A DNA stretch of 64,000 nucleotides from Rhizopus sp. PT2906 (Eukaryota > Mucoromycota > Mucoromycetes > Mucorales > Rhizopodaceae): assembly GCA_025529335.1 (NCBI GenBank), contig JAMYHX010000060.1, positions 62,001 to 126,000 of the forward strand, read 5' to 3'. The notes beneath the pieces are model-generated. The model had not been told where the DNA came from. It worked only from the letters and a program-made list of their open reading frames with translations, and did no database searches. Shown here piece after piece: positions 45,707-56,387 of this stretch (the stretch's first letter is position 1; each line of letters opens with the position of its first letter). A program made the translations under genes and the position numbers.

Positions 45707-48700
45707 ATGGCTGAAAGAGCAGAAAAACAGTTGGAGAAGTTGATGAACGAGTTTGAAAAGAAAGAATATGCAGTCAAAGACGATGCTACGACTGTCACGA
45801 TTCACGTTGAGCGAGATCCAGATCAGTATCGCAATGTCGTGTAAGTGAGATGAATGACCTGGGGACAATGACTCTTATATATATATTTTTTTTCTTCAGT
45901 GAAAACGAGCCTCGTCGTATACGAGAAGATCCATTCGCATTTTTATTTAATGTGGGACTCTATTATCAAGGAGCAGTAAAGTGTGAATCATTCTATCTGT
46001 GGTAAACACTAACTCCTTTTATTTATTTTTTTTTTTCAAGGGCTGGCGTGGATATAAAGATTATATTGGCGCCAAGATACTTTACCCAGGTTTCTCAAAG
46101 GAAATGAAAACTTTGGTGTTTAACAGTCCAAAAGGTTTGAATGATAAGCTTTCTAAACTAGGAGACGTTGTTAATTTATTAATTTATGCAGTTCAACAAG
46201 TAATTGACCGATTGGCAGACCGCCAAACAGCCATCATGACTAAGCAAAAGAAATGGACAACTGCGAGAGTCAAGAAGCAGAAAAGGGCATTTAGAAAGGA
46301 ATTGGAGGTGGTGGCCAATGCTATTATCGAAAAGGCACTTTGTACCCTCGACAGCATGAGGACATTGAGATTCTTTGCCTTTGTCGTCAACACGATCCTT
46401 GTTCGACTTTATCATCAGGGCCTTCTTATACGTGAAAGTGAATGGGTTGAAGTAAGTTTACATACAAGACCTTTTTCTTGTTTTTCTCTGATGATTATTC
46501 TTCTAGTTGAAACGAGTAGCACTGGTGGCACAGGAAAAGAAACAATCACTCATTCTGTTGCCTTGTCATAAATCCCACATTGATTACCTTGTTGTCTCTT
46601 ACCTCATGTTTCGTCTTGGTATTCAGATTCCTCATATCATTGCCGGCGAGAATCTCGATATGCCCGTTCTAGGAAAACTGCTCAAATCGGTAGGAGCCGT
46701 CTTCATCCGAAGAGAATGGGGAAACGACGAGTTGTACAAGACGATACTAGACGAGTATATTGTTACATTGCTTTCCAAAGGAAGTAAGGTCACAAATAAT
46801 AAGGATGATCAGGCCATTTTGAGACTCATTGCTTTATGTTAGTGAATCTTGAATGCTTTGTCGAGGGCACTCGATCTCGTTTAGGCAAGTTACTTCAGCC
46901 TAAATTAGGAGTTGTCAAGATCATTCTTGACGCGATCATAGACAATCGTATACCAGATTGTTATATTGTCCCTATCTCGATCGGCTATGACAAGATTATA
47001 GAAACTTCTAGTTATGCTACAGAGTTGTTAGGCACGCCTAAAGAAAAGGAAAGCCTGTGGCAAGTTCTCACTAGCAGCAGACTATTGCAGCTAAAGTGGG
47101 GACGTGTAGACGGTAATAAGAAAAAAAAAAAGGGATAAAGTAAGCTTATGGGGGTCATTTTAGTACGAGTTGGAAAACCATATTCTTTACGTGATTGGGT
47201 AGACGATCAACTCAAGATGAGAGGGTGAGTGATGATATATATATATATGACAAAGTAGATAGCTTTTTTCATTAAAAAGTTCCTCTTTTTATAGTCCAAT
47301 GGATCTATCGGATAATGTACAAAAATCCATTCTGATGAAATCACTTGGCTACAGGTAAGTCATCCATTTTCAAAAATGAGTGATTTCTTTCTAATGTATG
47401 TTAATAGGGTGCTTGCAGATATCGTAAGTTTAAAAAGGCTGTCTTTAAGTAAGGAATACTAGTCTAACTCCTTGTTTCTTTTTCATGTGATAGAATACCA
47501 TTTCTGTTGTCATGCCCTCTGCGCTTGTTGGCACGGTCATCTTGACATTACGTGGCAGGGGTGTGGGTCGAAGTGAGCTAATTCGAAGGGTCGATTGGCT
47601 AAGACAGATCATTAAAGATAAAGGAGGCAATGTGTCTGAATTCTATGGTATGTCAACGGGTTCAATTGTTGACAGGTAAAGAAAAAAAAAATTTTTGGGT
47701 GAGAATATAATTAATGCAGCTCTTATAGAACTATCCAGATTCATAAAGAATTGATCGGTGAAAGAAAAGGAAAAGATATTGTGGAACCCACCTTCTATCC
47801 TATTTCACCCTTTGAGCTATCTTACTATCGTAACCAAGTGATTCATTTGTTTGTAGAAGAAGCTATTGTATGTGCAGCTCTCTACACTGTCATCAAAAAG
47901 GGAGGCGGAAAGCCACTCCAACGAATGCGGTATCCTGATTTACTCAGCGAGATATCTTTCCTTTCGAGTCTCTTAAAACTCGACATGATTTATAAGCCTG
48001 GTGGAGTAGAAAGTAATACCAAGCGTACGATCCAATGGTTGATAGATAATAATGTGATTGAGATGGATAAAGAGGGATGGGTAGGATTGAACGACTTGGA
48101 ACGACAGTGTGGCCGAGAAAACTATGGTAAACACGTGTTTATAGCAACAACTTGCACATACACTCGCATGAACTTTAACTCTAATGCTTCCTTTGTAATA
48201 GACTTTTTGTGCTTTATGATTTGGCCTTTTATTGAATCATATTGGCTAGCAGCGGTCAGCTTGTATACATTAACACCACCACAGAGCGTGGCAGGTCCCA
48301 TCTGGGTAGATTCAAAGCTGTTTGCGGCACGCACACAAGCGATGGGAAAAACCTTATACTATCAAGGAGATTTAAGTTACCTTGAAGCCGTCAACAAGGA
48401 AACATTAAATAGTGCATTTACACGATATGAGCAGATGCATATCTTATTAAAGAGACGACATCAGCAACCCAAACCTTGGTCAGAAGTTGCAATTAGCTCT
48501 GATTATGTTCCTTCACGTCAAAATGGAGTCTTGGTGCCTAGAGGACATCTTTGGGAATTGGTAGAAAGGATTGGTACATTTAGAAGAGAAGGAAAGAATC
48601 GAAGAGATAATGCAACAGGTAAAACACACACACACACACATAAAGCTTGTTTGTTTACTCTGATAATATTAGTAAGTTCACGCGTACTGAGGATCGCAGA

Positions 48701-48773
48701 TATACTTGCCGAAGACAATGCTATTCCGACTGCAAACCAAAAGGCATTGGCTAAACGAGATGCTAAATTATAA
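45707..48773 (+). CDS. Glycerol-3-phosphate/DHAP acyltransferase, PlsB/GNPAT type
   Basis: Twelve exons (45707..45840, 45900..45975, 46041..46451, 46507..46783, 46843..47112, 47164..47224, 47295..47354, 47408..47423, 47494..47675, 47729..48126, 48202..48618, 48673..48773) give 800 residues. The acyltransferase blocks are all present: motif I CHKSHIDYL (HX4D, near residue 227), then GAVFIRR, motif III FVEGTRSR (near 305) and motif IV VPISIGYDKIIE. The long C-terminal helical part is typical of PlsB and animal GNPAT/GPAM rather than yeast Gat1/Gat2. It adds the first acyl chain in glycerolipid or ether-lipid synthesis. Localisation is unclear; the C-terminus is AKRDAKL, and AKL-type ends can act as a peroxisomal PTS1 signal, fitting a GNPAT-like role. 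Exon 8 is only 16 nt. Confidence 0.9.
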
Positions 48774-49150
48774 AAAAAAAAAAAAAGCATTGACTGAAAA
48801 AGGAAACTTTTATTGAACATCTTTTTCTTTTTTTTATATAAAACATAGAGACTTCATAGAAGAAGAAAAAAAAAAAAAAAAAAAGAAAAAGAGATGTAAG
48901 GAGAGTAATTAATGCTTTGATCGATCAACCAATTGTAAATAAAAAAAAAGAGAGCCATTAAAATGCAGGAACTTGTAATATTCTCTTTATCAATTTCTAC
49001 TTTTTATATATATGTATATCCCAGGAGAAAAAGCAAAGGGAAAAAAGTAGAACAATAAAAGAAAAAAGATTGTAATATAAAGGCATGGTTTTCTTTTTCT
49101 TTTTTCTTGTTTTTTCCCTTTAAATTTTCAAATTTTGTATACAAAAACAA
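48774..49150. other. Intergenic, poly-A-rich
   Basis: A/T-rich spacer with long A tracts (for example near 48868-48884) separating the acyltransferase stop from the next same-strand gene. Nothing else is seen. Confidence 0.4.
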
Positions 49151-50716
49151 ATGAACTATAGTGACATTTTCCTTATTCAATCACCTAAATCACCCAACGA
49201 AAACACATGGTACTACACACCTGAACAGCTAAGGAACAGACAATGCGAATTTATAGAACGACCATCACCCATAGACACTGTCTATAACTCACCGACAGCT
49301 GAGGCTGACTATATGGACCTTATCAAAAATAGGATCGTCATTGAATTTTCAACTTTTTCAGAACTAAAGCTGGCACTCATAGATTCTGAAGATACAAATA
49401 CATCAAATGTGGTTAAACAAACAGAAGAAGAAGAGATGAGGATTCAGACCACAAGCACAACCATACCTTCATCTGTTCGAACAGACGTCGAAAGTTCACA
49501 CCTACTCGACGTTCTCATGGATCAAGCCACTCAGCATTGGTGTTGCATTGGCTTTAAAATAGCACCGATCAAGCTTGAGATGATCAAGAACTGGCGACAA
49601 GCACCATGGCCAATCGTATACTGTGTAGCCTCGATCAGTCTGGTCAGTTTCTTGAACAGACAGCACCTTTCTGACTTTAATCGGCATGTTGCCATGGCGT
49701 TCTATCAGCAAGCAAGAGCGAAAATGGATGATATCCTTGAAGACAGCATGAGTCCACAGATCATCCAGTCTTATTTCTGTCTAAGTTATACCTCCAACCT
49801 CTTACGACTCTATGAACATCAACGTACCTGGGGCGGACTTGCCTCAATATCCTTACAACATCTGGTCAAGTCGAACTCAGCACAAATTGACCCAGCCACA
49901 TTGAGTCTTTGGATTCGTTGGTACTATATTGATGCTTGGCTCTGTCTCACGGCGGGACGTGATTGCCTGTTACCTGACAGGTTACCCTGGTTGGACCTAA
50001 AGACGATAGAACAGTTATCTATCAGCCAAGTGGTCCAAGCCGATGATAACCAACAATTTGGATTTGCCTGTATCGGCTATTACATGCGCAAGTACATTCG
50101 TGCGATACAGGCAGGCAAGCTCTACAATACACATCCATACGAACCCTCAACATACTATTACCAAATCACAGACAGTCTCACCCGATGGTACAGCCAGCTT
50201 CCTACCTACAGTAGCAACAGTCCAGCCTCCCGACTACATCTCCACATCTGTTACCACTCGATGCGTCTCGTCGTCCTCTACCACTTTTTACAACAACCAC
50301 AACAACCTTCGCCCGAGTCGATCCTGATCGATTGCCTGACAACCAATCTCGAATTGCTTCAGACACTGGAGCACTTGAAGCAAAGGGGGTGTGACCAAAG
50401 CACGTACCACCACATGTTTCTCGCCATCCACAATACATCGAAACGCATCTTCCAATACAAGCAACTGCATGCATTAAGATCATTTGCGGAAGAACAATTA
50501 AAGATTAACCTGGCGTTACTTAAGGGCACACAGGCTTACACTCATGACGCGTTCAAGATGAAAATTTATGCAGAAATGATTCAAAATCAGCTTGACAAGA
50601 TGAACATTTCTATGGAAAAGAAACAAAATGTGATGCCCCAAATACTTGTCTTTAAGAAAGATGCTTCTATTAGCACTAAAAAGGCTTTAAAAAATAAAAG
50701 GATTAAAAATCAATAA
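49151..50716 (+). CDS. Fungal transcription factor regulatory-domain protein without a visible Zn2Cys6 cluster
   Basis: A single 521-residue exon. The middle (about 115-460) has the helical pattern of the fungal TF middle-homology region: SHLLDVLMDQATQHWC, WPIVYCVASISL, a YFCLSYTSNLLRLYEH segment, the block SLWIRWYYIDAWLCL with AGRDCLLPDRLPWL, then HICYHSMRLVVLYHFL. The first 110 residues contain no CX2CX6C pattern, and no upstream exon with one was found in the preceding 380 bp. So it is either a regulator whose DNA-binding domain was lost or one that acts through partners. The C-terminus is Lys-rich. Not assigned to a pathway. Confidence 0.65.
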   Translation: MNYSDIFLIQSPKSPNENTWYYTPEQLRNRQCEFIERPSPIDTVYNSPTAEADYMDLIKNRIVIEFSTFSELKLALIDSEDTNTSNVVKQTEEEEMRIQTTSTTIPSSVRTDVESSHLLDVLMDQATQHWCCIGFKIAPIKLEMIKNWRQAPWPIVYCVASISLVSFLNRQHLSDFNRHVAMAFYQQARAKMDDILEDSMSPQIIQSYFCLSYTSNLLRLYEHQRTWGGLASISLQHLVKSNSAQIDPATLSLWIRWYYIDAWLCLTAGRDCLLPDRLPWLDLKTIEQLSISQVVQADDNQQFGFACIGYYMRKYIRAIQAGKLYNTHPYEPSTYYYQITDSLTRWYSQLPTYSSNSPASRLHLHICYHSMRLVVLYHFLQQPQQPSPESILIDCLTTNLELLQTLEHLKQRGCDQSTYHHMFLAIHNTSKRIFQYKQLHALRSFAEEQLKINLALLKGTQAYTHDAFKMKIYAEMIQNQLDKMNISMEKKQNVMPQILVFKKDASISTKKALKNKRIKNQ

Positions 50717-50766
50717 CTGAAAAAAAAGAAAGGGCATTGGAATGTATTAGTGAGTGAACCTCTGAC

Positions 50767-50788
50767 TTTGTGTGTGTGTGTGTGTGTG
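50767..50788. repeat. (TG)n microsatellite
   Basis: About ten TG units in the 146-bp gap between two convergent genes. Confidence 0.7.
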
Positions 50789-50862
50789 ATATTTTATTAT
50801 TTAAGGGGGTTAAGAGGGGGATAAATGGTATAAATAATCTACATATGAACAAAATAATAATA

Positions 50863-51726
50863 CTACATGATGCAACGAAGTGTGATCTTTTCCAAATGAC
50901 TCCATTTTGTTTTCATTAAAGATATCAAATCTTTTTCTTTGGCAATCACTGTGGCTGCTAGCAGATCCATAGAGGTTGAACTGAATGAACTTGCACTGCT
51001 AATGGTCGTGTCATAAAATAAAAGGAGAATATCATCTTGAACGGCCCTGGATCCCACTGAATCAGAGAATTTCTGAAGAATTCGTGAGCGTAATTCGTTG
51101 AGGGCAATGGAACGAGGCACTTGAATCACAATGATATTATCCATATCGTATATCACCTTGATCTTGATTGTATCCTTTATGAGCAAACAGGCAGTTGACT
51201 GACTCTTTCGCATACCCGGTCTCTTCACTTGAGGTAAGAGAGTAGAGCAAGAAGGTTCTGGACGAGGACTGGAATGATTTGAACGAGATAAGAAGGAAGT
51301 AGATCGTAATCTTTTCCAGCGACTACTAAAGGTATTTTCATTATGGCTCTCCTCCTGAGGTTGTTGGAAATAAAAGAATTCTCGAACTATGGCTGAGTGG
51401 GTGACGATGGGTAGCGTAGTTTTTGAAAAGAGAGCTTCAAGGAAATGGTTGAGTTCTTCAGCGCGTTGAGCATGAATATATTTATTTTTGACAAGTAAAT
51501 GTAGCTTATGTTTGATTTTGGGTGGTAGACCGCGAACATTACTGAATTGGTCTTGTAACTTTTGAGAGAATTGGATAAAGTCTTCATATCGTTTAGCAAT
51601 TGTATACTTGTGTCCTTGTTGTGATTCGACATGAACGATATATAAAGTCTTTTGGTCAAATTTTTCAAATGAAATAACGGTTGCGTTTTTGATAATCAGT
51701 GAATATGAACTGATAGCAGTGGGCAT
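50863..51726 (-). CDS. PX-PB1 domain protein (Bem1/Scd2-like, no SH3)
   Basis: A single 287-residue exon starting MPTAISSYSL. The PX domain (about 8-125) has FVQ-like features: YIVHVESQQGHKYTIAKRYE, DFIQFSQKLQDQF, then LPPKIKHKL with the PxxP loop. A Ser/Arg linker (SSPRPEPSCSTLL) follows. The last part (about 190-287) is PB1-like: KIKVIYDMDNIIVIQVPR, LNELRSRILQKF and DDILLLFYD. PX-PB1 order occurs at the end of the polarity scaffolds Bem1 and Scd2, which also have N-terminal SH3 domains; these are missing here. It may bind phosphoinositides and a PB1 partner such as Cdc24. The start was taken at the first Met of the PX fold because the upstream frame is an AC microsatellite. Confidence 0.8.
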   Translation of the reverse strand: MPTAISSYSLIIKNATVISFEKFDQKTLYIVHVESQQGHKYTIAKRYEDFIQFSQKLQDQFSNVRGLPPKIKHKLHLLVKNKYIHAQRAEELNHFLEALFSKTTLPIVTHSAIVREFFYFQQPQEESHNENTFSSRWKRLRSTSFLSRSNHSSPRPEPSCSTLLPQVKRPGMRKSQSTACLLIKDTIKIKVIYDMDNIIVIQVPRSIALNELRSRILQKFSDSVGSRAVQDDILLLFYDTTISSASSFSSTSMDLLAATVIAKEKDLISLMKTKWSHLEKITLRCIM

Positions 51727-51867
51727 GATAAGAAATATGGATATTATGAAAAAGAGGGAAACAAAGGGATTTAATTTATAGTTTGTATGTGTGTTTGTTT
51801 TTAGGGAGTTCTTTCCTGATAATGAAAAATCAAAACCACCTTCATTGTTATGCGTTTCCCTCGCAAA

Positions 51868-51900
<33 letters not shown>

Positions 51901-52326
51901 ATTATACAACCCCCATTTTATTTCATATATTTCTTTGTCTTACTTCCTTTTTGCTCTCCTTTGGCTTTTTTTCCTCCCCCTTGATCGGGATTCTTTTCTT
52001 TGTATCAAAAGAATGAAAATGAAAGGGCCATTGCTCATATGAACTTTGTTATATAATGAACTGGTATGACGTGAATCAAGCTCATTACGTTCTAGGCCCA
52101 AATAGAGATACTTTATCATTCTTTTCTCTTTTTTATCTTCTTTATCTGTTTGTTTTTCCTAAAAATGGTGAATGTCCGTTATTTTTTTTATTTCTTTAGG
52201 AAAAATAAAGCGATCATTTCTACTGGCGTGCGTGCGTACTTGTGTGTGTGTGTGTGCCTGAAATGAAACTCAGTGTCATTTTCCCTTTTTTTTTTTTATT
52301 ATATTATTATTACTTTTTCCCTTGAA
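51727..52326. other. Divergent promoter region between PX and dynactin p62 genes
   Basis: 600 bp shared by two divergent genes. It contains the AC repeat, a TG repeat at about 52240-52257 and T-rich tracts near 52290. No gene is supported. Confidence 0.4.
51868..51898. repeat. (AC)n microsatellite
   Basis: About fifteen AC units in the leader of the minus-strand PX gene (TG repeat on its sense strand). Confidence 0.8.
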
Positions 52327-54129
52327 ATGATCCCCTTTGTAGATTATTACTGCTCTTGTTCAACCAAGGATAATTTGGAGGGAAACAGTGACGAAAGTAC
52401 AGAATCTGTCACTGGCTTACATTTGCTTTCAAAAAAGGCCAAAAACTATCTTTACCCACTCTCTCGTTTATATTTTTGTGAAGATTGTCATCAGATTCGT
52501 TGTCCTTCTTGTGTACAAGACGAAATAGTATCTTATTATTGTCCAAACTGTCTGTTTGAGGTATATTAGGAGAAAGAGAAAGAAAGAAAAAGAGGGAGAA
52601 TAGGTGTTTTTTAACATTAGATTAGGTTCCTACTGCAAGTGTCAAGAGTGAAAAAAACAGGTGTGTGTGTGTTTAACACTTTGTCTCTTTTAGTTATTAA
52701 CTCAATCTAGATGTGCTCGTAACTGCTTTCAATGCCCTATCTGTCAAAACACTCTTTCTGTTGTTGCATCTCAAGAACCCAACCAGACATCAACAACAGT
52801 AACAGCACCAGCAGGTCCTTACTTCTTGGCTTGTAACGTCTGTAGATGGACTTCACAAGAAATTGGCATGACATTTGAAAAACCAACTAGTTTAGCGCGT
52901 AAGTTATTAAAGATTAACACCACATTTCTTTTAACACCTATTTCTAGTACAACTTCAAAAGAACGAAGAGGCTTTACCGGACACCAAAGAGTTTGATCAA
53001 CTCAAGGAACACTTTGAAAAGTACCTCCGAGTGAATTCAGTACCATCTTTGCCTACCACTTTCTTATCTTTCACGAGTTCATCAGCATTTAGTAAATATA
53101 TGGGTAATGATTCTTCTGGATCAGGAGGCAAAATTGATGATATCAATGGATATGAGCCCAGTGTACAAATACCAGATGATGATCTCAAATTGTTGGACTC
53201 TATGATTACCTTGAGAAATATAGATAAAGGTATAAAGAGATATTCTTTATATACACATGTATTTATATAACAATCTTATAGTATCAACCTTAACACAGAG
53301 ATCAACTCAACTTCATGATCAACCACATGAATTAGGGTAACATAACATTATGCCTTTCTCTCTCTCTCTCTCTTTTGGCTCACATACACAAAATAGAAAG
53401 ATACATCCTCAACGTATTCATCTCGCCATCAAACGATCCAAACGATGTCGTACCTGTAGACACATCCTGATTAAACCAGAACAGAAAGCACAGGCAACAC
53501 GATTCAAGATAAAGTTGGTTGCTATGAACTATATACCCAATATCACCTTAATACCCAAAAAGAATTGGCCACTGCAAGTCAATGTACCCACTCAGATCTT
53601 GCTCAAGTTCACTAATCCCTTGTATGAAGAAATGCACATCACATTAGCAACACCACTGCTAAAAGAGAATGCCAGTGGTAGAGTGACGATCCTGTCTCCT
53701 CATTTTACAGTGGGAGCATATAATGAGACGATGGAATACGATGATGAAATGTATCCTCGACGCAATAATAATCACTTGAATGTAAATAATAATTTTATGA
53801 ATATTGATGGTGTTTATGAAAAGAGAAATAACTATACAAGCATCATTATCGAGGTGGTGCCTGAAGAAAAAGGGGAATTTAAGGCAAGTGGATATAGATG
53901 ATGTCAACCTTACTAACGTGTTATATAGTTGCCCTTATTAGTGACATATAATTACAAGTCAGATGAGGATCGTATGGACGTATCCTCTGGAGATATTGAT
54001 GCAGATGATATTATGGACGATACAGATGATAATAGCAGCTTGGGTAAAAAGTCTAATATAAGATTAGAAGATGATAAAATCAAGAGCTATTCATTTTGGT
54101 GTTTGATTGGCCTTGGATCAACTGATTAA
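52327..54129 (+). CDS. Dynactin subunit 4 (p62)
   Basis: Six exons (52327..52560, 52694..52898, 52948..53229, 53282..53336, 53397..53883, 53929..54129) give 487 residues. The N-terminus has the p62 zinc-binding cysteines: YYCSCST, LYFCEDCHQIRCPSC, YYCPNC, RCARNCFQCPIC and FLACNVCRW. A conserved KRCRTCRHILIKPE follows with the beta-rich C-terminal half (RFKIKLVAMNYIPNITL) and a final FWCLIGLG. Dynactin p62 sits at the pointed end of the Arp1 filament and helps dynein take cargo. Intron 5 uses GCAAGT as donor (GC-AG) after GEFK and leads into LPLLVTYNYKS. Confidence 0.9.
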
Positions 54130-54550
54130 AAGCAATAAAAAGCCCATTTAATGTTATTTTATCCAAGTAAAAGTTCATAAATTATAACAACGATGTTTAT
54201 GCCAATTAATGGAACTATGAATAGACAGCGTTATTATTATTCATATGAGCTTCTTTCTTGAGAAACTTACTTCTCATTAATGTTCTTACTGCAGATATTA
54301 AGTTGACTATTTTATATTTGATAGTTTGTTCATTGCCAAATCCTGCTTCTGGTTGTACTGTCCATCCGACTATTTCAACATTAGTTTTTGTGCGTGTATA
54401 TTTTGATTCAAATATTACTTCTTGCTAGGAATCTGTCTTCACTTAATACTGCAATCGCGTTTATAAAACATAACAAGACATAAAATAACTGTCCAAGTCC
54501 AAGTGTGAGCATCTTGCAAGAGAAGAGAGAGAGAGAGAGAGAGGAATTAA
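54130..54550. other. Intergenic
   Basis: AT-rich spacer ending with a (GA)n microsatellite at about 54526-54541, just before the SET-protein ATG. No gene is supported. Confidence 0.4.
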
Positions 54551-56332
54551 ATGACCGCCTTGAAAAACAGCGAGAAAAAGAAAAAATTTCCAAGGTTTCC
54601 CTCTCCTTTCTTTATGACAACTATACAAGATCTTGGCTTAACAACCGTTGCTAACAAGGAACAATTTCTAGACTCGGTTATTATTAAAGAATGCCCTGGA
54701 GTTGGACGATCCTTGGTAACCAAAAAACCGCTGACTCCTGGAGATGTTGTATTGGTTGAGGAACCACTGATCAAGTATAGATTGAATCCATCCTGTCGAT
54801 CGTCCAATTCACCTTACTATTCTAAAAAGCTATGGAACAATATCATGTGGATGGTACAATCTGAAGAAGGATATGACGATGATAAAGAGAGTATCTATAG
54901 CAACAGCAGCACCAACAGCAGCTATAGTGATGGTAGCAATAATGATAATCAAACAACACAATCCGACTTTTGCCCAGGTGTACCTGCAGCCATCTTGGCC
55001 TATCTCGACCTCTACCCTCCATTTCCCGTCAAAAACCAACGAAAGTACAATAAACAAGACTTTGAATTTTTTTACTACCCTAACCTTGATCATCCAACTG
55101 TCCAATTGATCCGCTCAGTCACACAAAAAGTAGTAGATACTGAACCACTCTTTAGCCATGTCGATCCACAAGATCTTTGTCGATTCGTTTTAAAGATTTA
55201 CGCTAACGCTCATACAGTCACTATACCATCTTTACGAAAAGAGCCTACACATTCAAAAAGGAAGGCACGCAGGCTATTCTATCAATCGAAATTTGGAGAG
55301 AGTACGTCTTGGGGAAGCGACAACAGAGATACATCATCCATGCCTACTATTGCTCTACTCCGATGGGGGTCCAAATTTGCTCACTCTTGTTCGCCCAATA
55401 TGTTCTTACGATATGAGCCTACAAAGAATGTGATGATCTTTACAGTCATTCGACCTGTCAAGGAAGGCGAGGTGCTTTCATTCAGCTATCTGCCTGAGGA
55501 TGACTCAACTGTCGGTGGGCTGCTATGTGGGTCAACAGAAGATCGTCAAGCGAAACTTGAAAAATTCAAATTCTTCACATGTGCTTGTGAACGATGCTCT
55601 GACTGGGATTGGTCTCGATCTGTGAATTGCCCTGCTTGTGGTCATGACTGTTATTCTCGTCTTGGGCAATGAAAATGTTTTGAATGTGAACGCAAATATG
55701 AAGATAAAGAGATTGAGTTCCTTAGCAATGAACAAGACGTAGTTCAAACGGTCATTGGATTTATCACTCGAGTATATGGTGGGCGACGACTGGATCAGAA
55801 TACAATGAGCTCGCTGGAACCTCAGCTGATGGACATGCTGAACGGACAAGTGCCAAAGCACCATTGGACCTATGGTCTGATTCATTCTTTATTAGCAGCA
55901 TATCATCTTCAGATATTCCCACAAATGTATGGTAAAGGTCTGGCATCTCAATTAGGACTCACTGCCAAAGGCATAGAAGAGGCACTTGTTTATATTGACT
56001 TTTTGAACAATGTCATCTTTAAACATGCCAATCCAAAATCAACTTCACACGGTAACCCAATGACAGCGTTCTTTGCCAGCTGGAAATTACTGGCCATAGT
56101 GATAGATTTAGTGATGGATAACACAGTAGACAAGTATGCTAACAAAGAATCTATCGTGCTGATTCCTTTGGACAAGGAATGGATAGAACCCCTATGTAAA
56201 ATAACAGACATTATCCACTCTGAATGGCTTCCACTGATAGAGCAAATCTTTCCTTCACAAAGACCAGTGGTGATTGAAGATATGATTAGACAACTACAAG
56301 CATTTTATGACCGCGTCCAAAAGACGAAATAA
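54551..56332 (+). CDS. SET-domain protein interrupted by an in-frame TGA
   Basis: A 594-codon frame without introns. SET features appear in order: GVGRSLVTKKPLTPGDVVLV with EEPL at the N-terminal flank, a low-complexity Ser/Asn insert, the core WGSKFAHSCSPNMFLRYE (AHSCSPN is the NHSCxPN motif), GEVLSFSYL, and the post-SET CACERCSDW. The frame then meets TGA at 55670-55672 and continues cleanly KCFECERKYED to SLLAAYHLQI and the end at 56332. As written, the product is 373 residues, with the methyltransferase core and one CPAC zinc pair but without the C-terminal helical part of SMYD-like proteins. A second possible start is ATG 54614. Pseudogenisation, readthrough or a base error are all possible. 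Confidence 0.78.
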
Positions 56333-56387
56333 ACATTAAAGAGTGCACGGACCACTTGTCCTTTTTTCTTTTAATTGTTAAAAAGCC

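Noticed and set aside
50202..50483. Antisense frames across the orphan TF-domain gene.
   Set aside because: They shadow a long, well-composed plus-strand gene and lack any motif of their own.
54547..55105. Antisense frames over the SET gene.
   Set aside because: Shadow frames; the plus strand has clear SET motifs.
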